From an uncultured Oscillospiraceae bacterium (GTDB lineage Bacteria; Bacillota; Clostridia; Oscillospirales; Oscillospiraceae): a DNA stretch of 21,393 bases. Below, in pieces: positions 15,415-21,393 of this stretch. Where the stretch lies: the NCBI GenBank assembly GCA_934589525.1, contig CAKTOB010000036.1:1-21393 (forward strand), read 5' to 3'. How positions within the stretch are numbered: position 1 is the stretch's first letter; each line of letters starts with the position of its first letter. Under the pieces are notes generated by a model that made no database searches, was not told where the DNA came from, and was given only the letters and a program-made list of their open reading frames with translations. The translations under genes and the position numbers were made by a program.

Positions 15415-15540
15415 AGTACGAAAGTACCGAAAGAAACGTGCGGGAACCCACTTCAACGGCGATCCGCATAAGTCCTGTATGCACCCGAGCCACACTCACG
15501 GCAAGGGAGCCGATTACACAATACAAGGAGATTGATCAAC
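15415..15540 (+). promoter_or_regulatory. Structured leader RNA of fhs, unassigned class
   Basis: The leader is about 126 nt. Visible pairings are GTAC-GAAA-GTAC (15416-15427), GCATA/TATGC (15466-15470 with 15478-15482), and a long-range helix CGGC..TCC/GGAGCCG (15457-15465 with 15506-15512, two-base bulge). The last would close a junction that may also hold GCC/GGC (15489-15491 with 15500-15502). CGGC/GCCG at 15499-15512 is a competing hairpin, so two states are possible. AAGGAG is at 15525-15530. I could not match it by eye to the THF or ZTP (pfl) riboswitches, the classes expected before folate genes: the CCGCCTGGGC-type 3' element of ZTP is absent. Confidence 0.4.
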
Positions 15541-17217
15541 ATGGCATTCAAAACTGACATCGAAATCGCACAGGAAACCGTAATGGAGCCCATCACCGAG
15601 ATCGCGAAGATCGCCGGTGTGGACGAAAAGTACCTGGAACAGTACGGCAAGTACAAGGCCAAGGTGGACTACAGCATTCTGAAGGACAAGGCTGACAAGC
15701 CCAACGGAAAGCTGGTTTTGGTCACCGCTATCAACCCCACCCCCGCCGGTGAAGGCAAGACCACTACCACTGTTGGTCTGGCTGACGGCATGCGGAAGCT
15801 GGGCAAGAACGTTCTGGTAGCTCTGCGTGAGCCCTCCCTCGGACCTGTGTTTGGCGTTAAGGGCGGCGCTGCCGGCGGCGGCTACGCTCAGGTCGTCCCC
15901 ATGGAGGACATCAACCTGCATTTTACCGGTGACTTCCACGCTATCGGCGCTGCCAACAACCTGCTGGCCGCCATGCTGGATAACCACATCTATCAGGGCA
16001 ACGCTCTGAACATCGACCCCCGTCAGATCGTATGGCGCCGCTGCGTCGATATGAACGACCGTCAGCTCCGCTTCGTCGTTGACGGCCTGGGCGGCAAGAC
16101 CAACGGCATGCCCCGTGAGGACGGCTACGACATCACCGTGGCTTCCGAAGTTATGGCTGTTCTGTGCCTGGCTTCCGACATCAACGACCTGAAGCTGCGT
16201 CTGTCCCGTCTGGTGGTCGCTTACACCCGTGACGGCAAGCCCGTTACCGCCGGTGACCTGAACGCTCAGGGCGCTATGGCTGCCCTGCTGAAGGACGCTC
16301 TGAAGCCCAACCTGGTTCAGACCCTGGAGCACACCCCCGCTTTCGTTCACGGCGGACCTTTTGCCAACATTGCCCACGGCTGCAACTCCGTCACCGCTAC
16401 CAAGATCGCTCTGAAGCTGTCTGACTACACCATCACCGAGGCCGGCTTCGGCGCGGACCTGGGTGCTGAGAAGTTCCTGGACATCAAGTGCCGTATGGCC
16501 GGTCTGAAGCCCAGCTGCGTGGTTCTGGTTGCCACCGTCCGGGCCCTCAAGTACAACGGCGGTGTTCCCAAGGCTGAAACAGGCCTGGAGAACCTGGAAG
16601 CTCTGGAGAAGGGCCTGCCCAACCTGCTGCGGCATGTGGAGAACATCACCCAGGTTTACAAGCTGCCCTGCGTAGTCGCCATCAACCGCTTCCCCCAGGA
16701 TACCGAGGCCGAGCTGAAGCTGGTTGAGGAGAAGTGCAAGGCTCTGGGCGTCAACGTTGCTCTGTCCGAAGTTTGGGGCAAGGGCGGCGAAGGCGGCATG
16801 GAGCTTGGCAAGGAAGTTATCCGTCTGTGCGAGCAGCCCAACGACTTCACCTTCAGCTATGACGCGGACGCTCCCATCAAGGACAAGATCGAAGCCATTG
16901 TCAAGAAGATCTACCACGGCGACGGCGTGACCTTCACCGCCAATGCCGAGAAGCAGATCAAGACTCTGACCGAGCTGGGCTACGACAAGATGCCCATCTG
17001 CATGGCCAAGACCCAGTATTCCTTCTCTGACGATCAGACCAAGCTGGGTGCGCCTACCGGCTTCACCGTGACCGTCCGGAACGTCAAGGTTTCCGCCGGT
17101 GCCGGCTTCCTGGTGGCCCTGACCGGTGAGATCATGACCATGCCCGGTCTTCCCAAGGTCCCCGCTGCCGAGCGCATCGACGTGGACGAGGACGGCAAGA
17201 TCAGCGGCCTGTTCTAA
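15541..17217 (+). CDS. fhs: Formate--tetrahydrofolate ligase
   Basis: It catalyses formate + ATP + THF to 10-formyl-THF, ADP and phosphate in the cytoplasm, and can run backwards. The 558-residue length is normal. The N-terminal region is typical of the family, the ATP loop is [10 protein letters not shown] (67-76, Lys73), and the [20 protein letters not shown] block (about 95-114) follows. The ATG at 15541 is ten bases after AAGGAG; an in-frame TTG at 15532 is too close to that site. Codons are those of a highly expressed gene (many GCT, GTT and CGT), unlike the GGG/CCC-rich neighbours in the ABC and moxR operons. It heads the operon with fchA, folD and focA and probably supplies one-carbon units or helps dispose of or recover formate. 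Confidence 0.98.
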   Translation: MAFKTDIEIAQETVMEPITEIAKIAGVDEKYLEQYGKYKAKVDYSILKDKADKPNGKLVLVTAINPTPAGEGKTTTTVGLADGMRKLGKNVLVALREPSLGPVFGVKGGAAGGGYAQVVPMEDINLHFTGDFHAIGAANNLLAAMLDNHIYQGNALNIDPRQIVWRRCVDMNDRQLRFVVDGLGGKTNGMPREDGYDITVASEVMAVLCLASDINDLKLRLSRLVVAYTRDGKPVTAGDLNAQGAMAALLKDALKPNLVQTLEHTPAFVHGGPFANIAHGCNSVTATKIALKLSDYTITEAGFGADLGAEKFLDIKCRMAGLKPSCVVLVATVRALKYNGGVPKAETGLENLEALEKGLPNLLRHVENITQVYKLPCVVAINRFPQDTEAELKLVEEKCKALGVNVALSEVWGKGGEGGMELGKEVIRLCEQPNDFTFSYDADAPIKDKIEAIVKKIYHGDGVTFTANAEKQIKTLTELGYDKMPICMAKTQYSFSDDQTKLGAPTGFTVTVRNVKVSAGAGFLVALTGEIMTMPGLPKVPAAERIDVDEDGKISGLF

Positions 17218-17228
17218 TCCGAAATTTC

Positions 17229-17261
17229 GCGCAGGCGGCCCCCGCCGTCTGCGCGTTCTTT
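17229..17261 (+). terminator. Intercistronic hairpin between fhs and fchA (attenuator-like)
   Basis: GCGCAGGCGGC (17229-17239) pairs with GCCGTCTGCGC (17244-17254) with one G-T wobble around CCCC. The following GTTCTTTG is only partly T-rich, so it probably lets some transcripts through or protects the fhs 3' end, lowering fchA-folD-focA relative to fhs. Confidence 0.6.
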
Positions 17262-17295
17262 GCGTACCATTATAAGTAAAAAGGAGTAACCCCCT

Positions 17296-17916
17296 ATGGA
17301 TATGACCATGGAAACCTGCCGCAAGTTTGTAGAGGTCCTGGCCTCCGATGCCCCCGCCCCCGGCGGCGGCGGCGCTGCCGCCCTGGTTGGCGCCATCGGC
17401 ACCGCCCTGGGCAATATGGTCGGCTCTCTCACCGTTGGCAAAAAGAAGTATGCCGATGTGCAGGATGAAATTCTGGCCCTGAAGGCCAAGTGCGATGCCC
17501 TGCAAACCGAACTTCTAAACCAGGTAGAGGCTGATGACAAGGGCTTTGTGCCCCTGGCCAAGGCCTACGGCATCCCCAAGGACGACCCCAACCGGGACAC
17601 CGTTTTGGAGGAAGCAACCGTTACCGCCTGCGCCGTTCCCATGCACATTATGGAGCTGAGCTGCCAGGCCATTGAGTATGTGGCCGTGTTTGCCGCCAAG
17701 GGCAGCAGACTGGCTGTTTCTGATGCCGGCTGCGCCGCCGTGTGCTGCAAGGCCGCACTGCAGGCCGCTTCCCTGAATGTGTTTATCAACACCAAGAGCC
17801 TGAAAAACCGGGCCACCGCCGAAGAGCTCAACGCCAAGGCAAACGACATGCTGAACAAGTACGTCCCCATGGCTGACGAGATCTTCAACTCTGTCAAGGC
17901 CCTTTTCGGTCAGTAA
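17296..17916 (+). CDS. fchA: Methenyltetrahydrofolate cyclohydrolase (FchA, cyclodeaminase/cyclohydrolase family)
   Basis: It interconverts 10-formyl-THF and 5,10-methenyl-THF. The 206 residues match the FTCD_C-type cyclodeaminase/cyclohydrolase fold. The N-terminal stretch SDAPAPGGGGAAALVGAIG (from about 16) is the family's glycine-rich signature, and the rest is helical and Ala-rich. AAGGAG at 17281-17286 sets the ATG at 17296. It lies between fhs and folD, spaced 21 bp from the latter. A stand-alone cyclohydrolase is needed here because the neighbouring FolD appears to lack that activity. A glutamate formiminotransferase-linked role is less likely, since no hut genes are present. Confidence 0.92.
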   Translation: MDMTMETCRKFVEVLASDAPAPGGGGAAALVGAIGTALGNMVGSLTVGKKKYADVQDEILALKAKCDALQTELLNQVEADDKGFVPLAKAYGIPKDDPNRDTVLEEATVTACAVPMHIMELSCQAIEYVAVFAAKGSRLAVSDAGCAAVCCKAALQAASLNVFINTKSLKNRATAEELNAKANDMLNKYVPMADEIFNSVKALFGQ

Positions 17917-17937
17917 TTATTAGGAGGAACTACCATT

Positions 17938-18816
17938 ATGGCAAAACTGCTGCTGGGCAAGGAAGTTACCGATGCCCTGAACGCCAATCTGCAAACCCGT
18001 ACCGCTGCCCTGCGTGAAAAGGGCGTTGCCCCCACCCTGGGCATTGTCCGTGTAGGTGCCAATCCCAGTGACCTGAGCTATGAAAAGGGCGCCATGAAGC
18101 GTGCCGAGCTGGTGGGCGTGGAGGTCAAGAAATTTGAGCTTCCCGAGGATGCCACCAAGGAGCAGGTCCTGGAGGTCATCGACCAGGTGAACGCTGACGA
18201 TTCCATCCACGGCGTGCTGATGTTCCGGCCCCTGCCCAAGCACCTGAAGGCCGACCAGAACGAGATCTGCAACCGTCTTGACCCCAAGAAGGACGTGGAC
18301 TGCATGACCCATATGTCCAACGCCGGTGTCTTTGAAGGCCTGGACCTGGGCTACGCCCCCTGCACCCCCGCCGCCTGCATGGAGATCCTGGATTTCTACG
18401 GCATCGACTGCAAGGGCAAGAACGCCGTGGTCATCGGCCGGAGCCTGGTAGTAGGCAAGCCCGCAGCCATGATGCTCATGGGCAAGAACGCCACCGTTAC
18501 CGTTTGCCACACCAAGACCGTGAACACCGCAGAGATCTGCAAGAACGCGGACATCATCGTGTCCGCCGCCGGTGTGCTGAACTCTCTGACCAAGGACTAT
18601 GTCCGGCCCGGCCAGGTGGTCATTGACGTTTCCATCAACTGGGATGCCAACAAGCCCAACGCCAAGGGTGGCCTGGGCGGTATCGCCGGTGATGCCTGTT
18701 TTGCCGAGGTGGAACCCATCGTTGACGCCATCACCCCCGTTCCCGGCGGTGTAGGCAGCGTGACCACCTCCGTACTGATGAAGCACGTTGTGGAGGCTGC
18801 GGAAAAGCGTCTTTAA
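17938..18816 (+). CDS. folD: 5,10-methylenetetrahydrofolate dehydrogenase (FolD family, cyclohydrolase residues changed)
   Basis: It oxidises 5,10-methylene-THF to 5,10-methenyl-THF with NAD(P) in the cytoplasm. The 292 residues are a normal FolD length. The nucleotide-binding motif GRSLVVGKP is at 167-175, the ADPHD-type PITPVPGGVGSVT equivalent (AITPVPGGVGSVTTS) is near the C-terminus, and the active-site region includes Tyr48 and Asp121. Aligned by hand to E. coli FolD, the essential cyclohydrolase Lys54 is Ala52 here (YEKGAMK) and Gln98 is Phe96 (LMFRPLP instead of LVQLPLP). It is therefore probably a dehydrogenase only. TAGGAGG precedes the ATG. The pairing with fchA supports this. Confidence 0.93.
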   Translation: MAKLLLGKEVTDALNANLQTRTAALREKGVAPTLGIVRVGANPSDLSYEKGAMKRAELVGVEVKKFELPEDATKEQVLEVIDQVNADDSIHGVLMFRPLPKHLKADQNEICNRLDPKKDVDCMTHMSNAGVFEGLDLGYAPCTPAACMEILDFYGIDCKGKNAVVIGRSLVVGKPAAMMLMGKNATVTVCHTKTVNTAEICKNADIIVSAAGVLNSLTKDYVRPGQVVIDVSINWDANKPNAKGGLGGIAGDACFAEVEPIVDAITPVPGGVGSVTTSVLMKHVVEAAEKRL

Positions 18817-18831
18817 GAAAGGACGATTTCT

Positions 18832-19644
18832 ATGAATCTTTTTACCATGGCGGAGGCAGCCAATAACTACTCCGCGGCTGGGGCAGGAAAAACCAAGCTG
18901 CCCGTTTCTAAAATGCTGCTGCTGGGTATTCTGGCAGGCTTCCTTATCGGTATTCCATCCGTGGTGACCAATATGGCCACCTACACGGTGGTGGGCAACT
19001 CCACCGTGCGGATGATCTCCGGCATTCTCTTCGCTTTCGGTCTGGGTACCGTGATCCTGACCGGGGCCGAGCTGTTCACCGGCAACACCCTGATCTTTAT
19101 TTCCGTGTTGGACAAAAAAGCAACAGTTTCCGGGATGCTGCGGAACTGGGTCGTAGTATACCTGGGCAATTTCCTGGGCTCCATGCTGCTGAGCTTCCTG
19201 TGCGCCCGGTTCGGCTGGCTGAATGCCGCCAACGGCGACACCGCCAACGCACTGGCCATCGCCTCTATGAAGGTGGCCCAGGGCAAGGTTTCCATGCCCT
19301 TCCAGAACGCCTTCTTCATGGGCGTGCTGTGCAACGTTCTGGTGACCCTGGGGGTTCTCATGAGCCTTGCGGGGAAGGACGGTGCCAGCCGGGTGCTGGG
19401 TGCCTGGATTCCCGTATGCTACTTCGTGACCTGCGGCTTTAATCACTCCATTGCCGACATGACCTACTGCATGCTGGGACTGTTCGCCAAGCAGTTCTAT
19501 GCCGAAGGTGCCGCCTTTGAGGCCCTGACCTGGGGACGGTACTTTGCAGGCAATATGTTGCCCGTGACCCTGGGCAACATGGTCGGCGGCTGCTCCGTTG
19601 CCCTGCTGATGTGGTATTGCTACGTCCGCAAGTCCAACGCCTGA
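18832..19644 (+). CDS. focA: Formate/nitrite transporter family channel (FocA-like)
   Basis: This 270-residue protein has six hydrophobic segments and is expected to form a pentameric inner-membrane channel for formate or a similar small anion. The omega-loop motif GAELFTGNT (78-86, Thr83 at the position of E. coli Thr91) and the central His205 in CGFNHSIADM are present. In E. coli FocA the latter reads EHSIANM, so Glu is replaced by Asn204 and Asn by Asp209. These changes lie at the gate and could alter selectivity, though the operon strongly points to formate. AAGGAC lies upstream and the gene is 15 bp after folD. It probably couples formate export or uptake to Fhs. A strong terminator follows. 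Confidence 0.92.
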   Translation: MNLFTMAEAANNYSAAGAGKTKLPVSKMLLLGILAGFLIGIPSVVTNMATYTVVGNSTVRMISGILFAFGLGTVILTGAELFTGNTLIFISVLDKKATVSGMLRNWVVVYLGNFLGSMLLSFLCARFGWLNAANGDTANALAIASMKVAQGKVSMPFQNAFFMGVLCNVLVTLGVLMSLAGKDGASRVLGAWIPVCYFVTCGFNHSIADMTYCMLGLFAKQFYAEGAAFEALTWGRYFAGNMLPVTLGNMVGGCSVALLMWYCYVRKSNA

Positions 19645-19658
19645 TCCGTTTGTTTTTG

Positions 19659-19718
19659 GCCGCCCCAGGAGTTCTTCCCGTGAGAACTTCTGAGGCGGCT
19701 TTCGTTTTCTGTTTTTGA
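19659..19718 (+). terminator. Strong intrinsic terminator after focA
   Basis: A 17-bp stem pairs GCCGCCCCAGGAGTTCT (19659-19675) with AGAACTTCTGAGGCGGC (19683-19699), with one mismatch and one wobble around a 7-nt loop. T-rich TTTCGTTTTCTGTTTTT follows. It should separate the fhs operon from the DUF1576 gene. Confidence 0.9.
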
Positions 19719-19720
19719 TT

Positions 19721-19883
19721 AGGGCCTATCTGAAAACCGTCAACACGCCCAAACAGCGGGTCTTTTCCGCCTGCTATGCGCCATTTTTCCTTGCAATACA
19801 CAAAGTATTCCCGCGGGAAAATGGCTTCATCAGGCGAAAAATCCCTCGCTGTTGGTCATATTTCCGGTTTTCAGATAGGCCCT
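19721..19883. mobile_element. 163-bp palindromic MITE-like element
   Basis: Perfect 19-bp terminal inverted repeats, AGGGCCTATCTGAAAACCG (19721-19739) and its exact complement (19865-19883). The interior is also near-palindromic: ACAGCGGG with CCCTCGCTGT, TTTTCCGCCTG with CAGGCGAAAAA, and GCCATTTTTCC with GGGAAAATGGC. It has no transposase and no gene of its own. A miniature inverted-repeat element moved by a transposase elsewhere in the genome is the simplest reading. I see no clear target-site duplication. It ends 15 bp before the DUF1576 start codon. Confidence 0.82.
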
Positions 19884-19898
19884 GGATAGGAAGGAACT

Positions 19899-21239
19899 AT
19901 GAAAAAAATCAAGAATCTCCCTGAGAATAATTTTCTCATCCTGTTTTTCCTGCTCTTTTCCCTGGCCTTTCTCATCGCGTCCCTGGTAGCGCCGGACCGG
20001 GCCTTCCTGTTTGAGGGCATGGAGCAGATCCTGACCCAGCCCTGCAAGATCCCCACCAACTACTTTGCAGTCGGCGGCTACAGCGCCACCTTCTTCAACA
20101 TGGGCCTCGTGACCCTGGCCTGTTTGGGGCTGTACCTCATTTTCCGGGCGGAGCTCAACAATGTGGCCACCCTGGCCATTATGCTCACCGTGGGTTTCGC
20201 CTCCTGGGGCATCGACATTCTGAACATCTGGCCCACGTTGTTCGGCACCATGCTCTACTGCGTGGTGAAAAAGCGGCCCATGAAGAACTATGTGTCCGCC
20301 ATGCTCTTTACCACCGGCATCGCCCCTCTGATCTCCGACCTGCTCACCCGCTACCCCTATGAGACTACCGTGGGCTTCACCCCCCAGGGTGCGGTGCTGG
20401 CCATTGTTGTTGGCCTCGTCAGCGGCTTCTTCATCCCCGCGGGGCTGACCCACGCCCCCAATGTCCACAAGGGCTATAACCTCTATAACGCCGCTCTGCC
20501 TGTGGGTATGGGTGCCTTCATCCTCCAGGCCATCCTCTTTACCACCCTGGGTGTAAAGCTCCCGGGAGCCCCCGGGGCGGAGACCCTGAAGGTGGCCTCC
20601 CGCTTTGGGGCCAACCTCTTCTGCTGTGTGCTCTTTGGTCTTGCCATCGTTGCCGCCCTGGCCATGGGCTGCACCCCAAAGGCCTACTGGGGCTTCATCT
20701 CCAATAAAAAGCGGAACATGAGCATTACCGCCGGATTTGGCAATGACATGTTCCTGATGAACTTCGGTGTCTTTGGCCTCTTTATCCTGAGCTACTACAA
20801 CCTGGTGGGGGCCACCTTCAACGGAGCCACCTTCGGTGTCATGTTCTGTATGCTCTGCACCTGCAACTCCGGCTCCCATCCCTTAAACGCCTGGCCCATG
20901 CTGCTGGGCTACATGGTGGCCTCCCCCATCATGTCCCATTTTTCCGGTGTGGCCGGAGGCAACTTCGCCTACGTCATCAACGCCCAGGCCATCCTGATCG
21001 GTGCCTGCTACTCCAACGGCATGACCCCCATCGTGGACAAATACGGCCCTGTGGTGGGCTTCTTCGCCGGCATCCTCCACTTCCTGCTGGTCACCTCCGT
21101 CCCCGCCCTCCACGGCGGCTACTGCCTGTACAACGGCGGCCTCACCGCAGCCTTCATCTGCCTGCTGCTGATGCCCACCGTAGAGGACCTGCTCCCCACG
21201 AGAGAACAGCGCCTCCAGAACAGGAACGACAAAAAATAA
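19899..21239 (+). CDS. DUF1576 family multi-pass membrane protein
   Basis: This 446-residue integral membrane protein has about ten to eleven hydrophobic segments and matches what I recall of the DUF1576 family, whose function is not known. The ATG has GGAAGGAA upstream, lying just outside the MITE. The protein shows two related halves: FFNMG (65-69) with LMNFG (286-290), LNIWPTLFGTM (108-118) with LNAWPMLLGYM (329-339), and VHKGYNLYNAAL (189-200) with LHGGYCLYNGGL (404-415), at a constant offset of 215-221 residues. Such duplication is typical of transporters. It follows the formate operon but behind a strong terminator and the MITE, so a functional link to formate is only a possibility. I see no convincing promoter of its own. 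Confidence 0.82.
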   Translation: MKKIKNLPENNFLILFFLLFSLAFLIASLVAPDRAFLFEGMEQILTQPCKIPTNYFAVGGYSATFFNMGLVTLACLGLYLIFRAELNNVATLAIMLTVGFASWGIDILNIWPTLFGTMLYCVVKKRPMKNYVSAMLFTTGIAPLISDLLTRYPYETTVGFTPQGAVLAIVVGLVSGFFIPAGLTHAPNVHKGYNLYNAALPVGMGAFILQAILFTTLGVKLPGAPGAETLKVASRFGANLFCCVLFGLAIVAALAMGCTPKAYWGFISNKKRNMSITAGFGNDMFLMNFGVFGLFILSYYNLVGATFNGATFGVMFCMLCTCNSGSHPLNAWPMLLGYMVASPIMSHFSGVAGGNFAYVINAQAILIGACYSNGMTPIVDKYGPVVGFFAGILHFLLVTSVPALHGGYCLYNGGLTAAFICLLLMPTVEDLLPTREQRLQNRNDKK

Positions 21240-21250
21240 AAATTCGAAAC

Positions 21251-21282
21251 AAAAAAGCACACGGTGACCCCGTGTGCTTTTT
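21251..21282 (+). terminator. Intrinsic terminator after the DUF1576 gene
   Basis: GCACACGG (21257-21264) pairs with CCGTGTGC (21270-21277), flanked by A6 and T5 that extend the stem, so it may work in both directions. Confidence 0.92.
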
Positions 21283-21327
21283 GCGTGGCAAACGGTACCA
21301 CCCACCTGTCCGTAGGGGCGGCAACCT

Positions 21328-21393
21328 TGTCAAGACTCACATGGTTTACACATTGTGCAATCACATGGTTTACACCATCATTCCCGCACATTG
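21328..21393. mobile_element. Possible insertion-sequence end, cut by window
   Basis: From TTGTCAAGACTCAC onward the sequence no longer resembles the intergenic repeats. It contains two 15-bp direct repeats, TCACATGGTTTACAC, at 21337-21351 and 21361-21375. Internally repeated ends of this sort occur in IS21-like elements, but no transposase is visible inside the window. Confidence 0.4.

Noticed and set aside
15415..15540. THF or ZTP (pfl) riboswitch call for the fhs leader
   Set aside because: Position fits, but the conserved core sequences of these classes could not be found by eye, so I left the class open.
15514..17505. 663-codon open frame on the minus strand opposite fhs and fchA
   Set aside because: It is a mirror effect of the strong codon bias and GC-rich third positions in fhs; no ribosome site, family motif or promoter supports it, and fhs is certain.
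17920..19446. 508-codon open frame on the minus strand opposite folD and focA
   Set aside because: The composition (Gly, His, Gln, Ala) is that of an antisense shadow, and it lies opposite two well-supported genes.
19715..19924. 69-codon open frame over the MITE
   Set aside because: It begins before and ends after the palindrome and reads both arms; there is no ribosome site and it overlaps the DUF1576 start.

Overview
The window reads as chromosomal DNA of a low-oxygen gut Clostridium-type Firmicute, most likely an Oscillospiraceae/Ruminococcaceae relative. The reasons are AAGGAGG-type ribosome sites, TGA used as an ordinary stop, GC-rich coding DNA beside AT-rich promoters, a formate/tetrahydrofolate (THF) operon, an M3B peptidase, a GtrII-like membrane protein and mosaic intergenic repeats. 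The genus is inference; no rRNA or tRNA gene is visible.

Layout. (1) 1-2043: 3' part of a class B penicillin-binding protein, cut by the window edge. (2) 2044-2896: about 850 bp of intergenic repeat modules without a credible gene. (3) 2953-3177: a 74-aa unknown protein with its own promoter and terminator. (4) 3382-4974: a polytopic GtrII-like membrane protein, converging on (5) pepF (minus, 5035-6786) with a shared bidirectional terminator. (6) 6940-10280: two translationally coupled half-transporters, divergent from pepF, whose nucleotide-binding domains carry complementary defects as expected of a heterodimeric ABC exporter. (7) 10281-10739: more repeat mosaic. (8) 10802-14910: a four-gene operon moxR - DUF58 - transglutaminase - 97-aa unknown, with start/stop overlaps. 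(9) 14911-15379: repeat mosaic, then an AT-rich promoter zone. (10) 15541-19644: one-carbon operon fhs - fchA - folD - focA behind a consensus promoter and a roughly 126-nt leader. (11) 19721-19883: a 163-bp palindromic MITE-like element. (12) 19899-21239: a DUF1576 membrane protein. (13) 21283-21393: a truncated intergenic repeat followed by what may be an insertion-sequence end.

How the genes work together. Fhs joins formate to THF, FchA interconverts 10-formyl- and 5,10-methenyl-THF, FolD interconverts methenyl- and methylene-THF, and the FocA-type channel moves formate across the membrane. FolD lacks two of the residues needed for its usual second (cyclohydrolase) activity, which explains why a separate fchA sits beside it. 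In the other operon, MoxR is expected to act as a chaperone-like AAA+ ATPase for its membrane partners, the DUF58 and transglutaminase proteins.

Most of this is recognisable biology. The points most worth a second look are the fhs leader RNA, which fits no riboswitch class I could match by eye; the dehydrogenase-only FolD; the two-fold internal repeat in the DUF1576 protein; the inverted repeats bracketing the moxR operon; and the MITE just upstream of the DUF1576 gene. I do not see a clearly new defence or mobile system.
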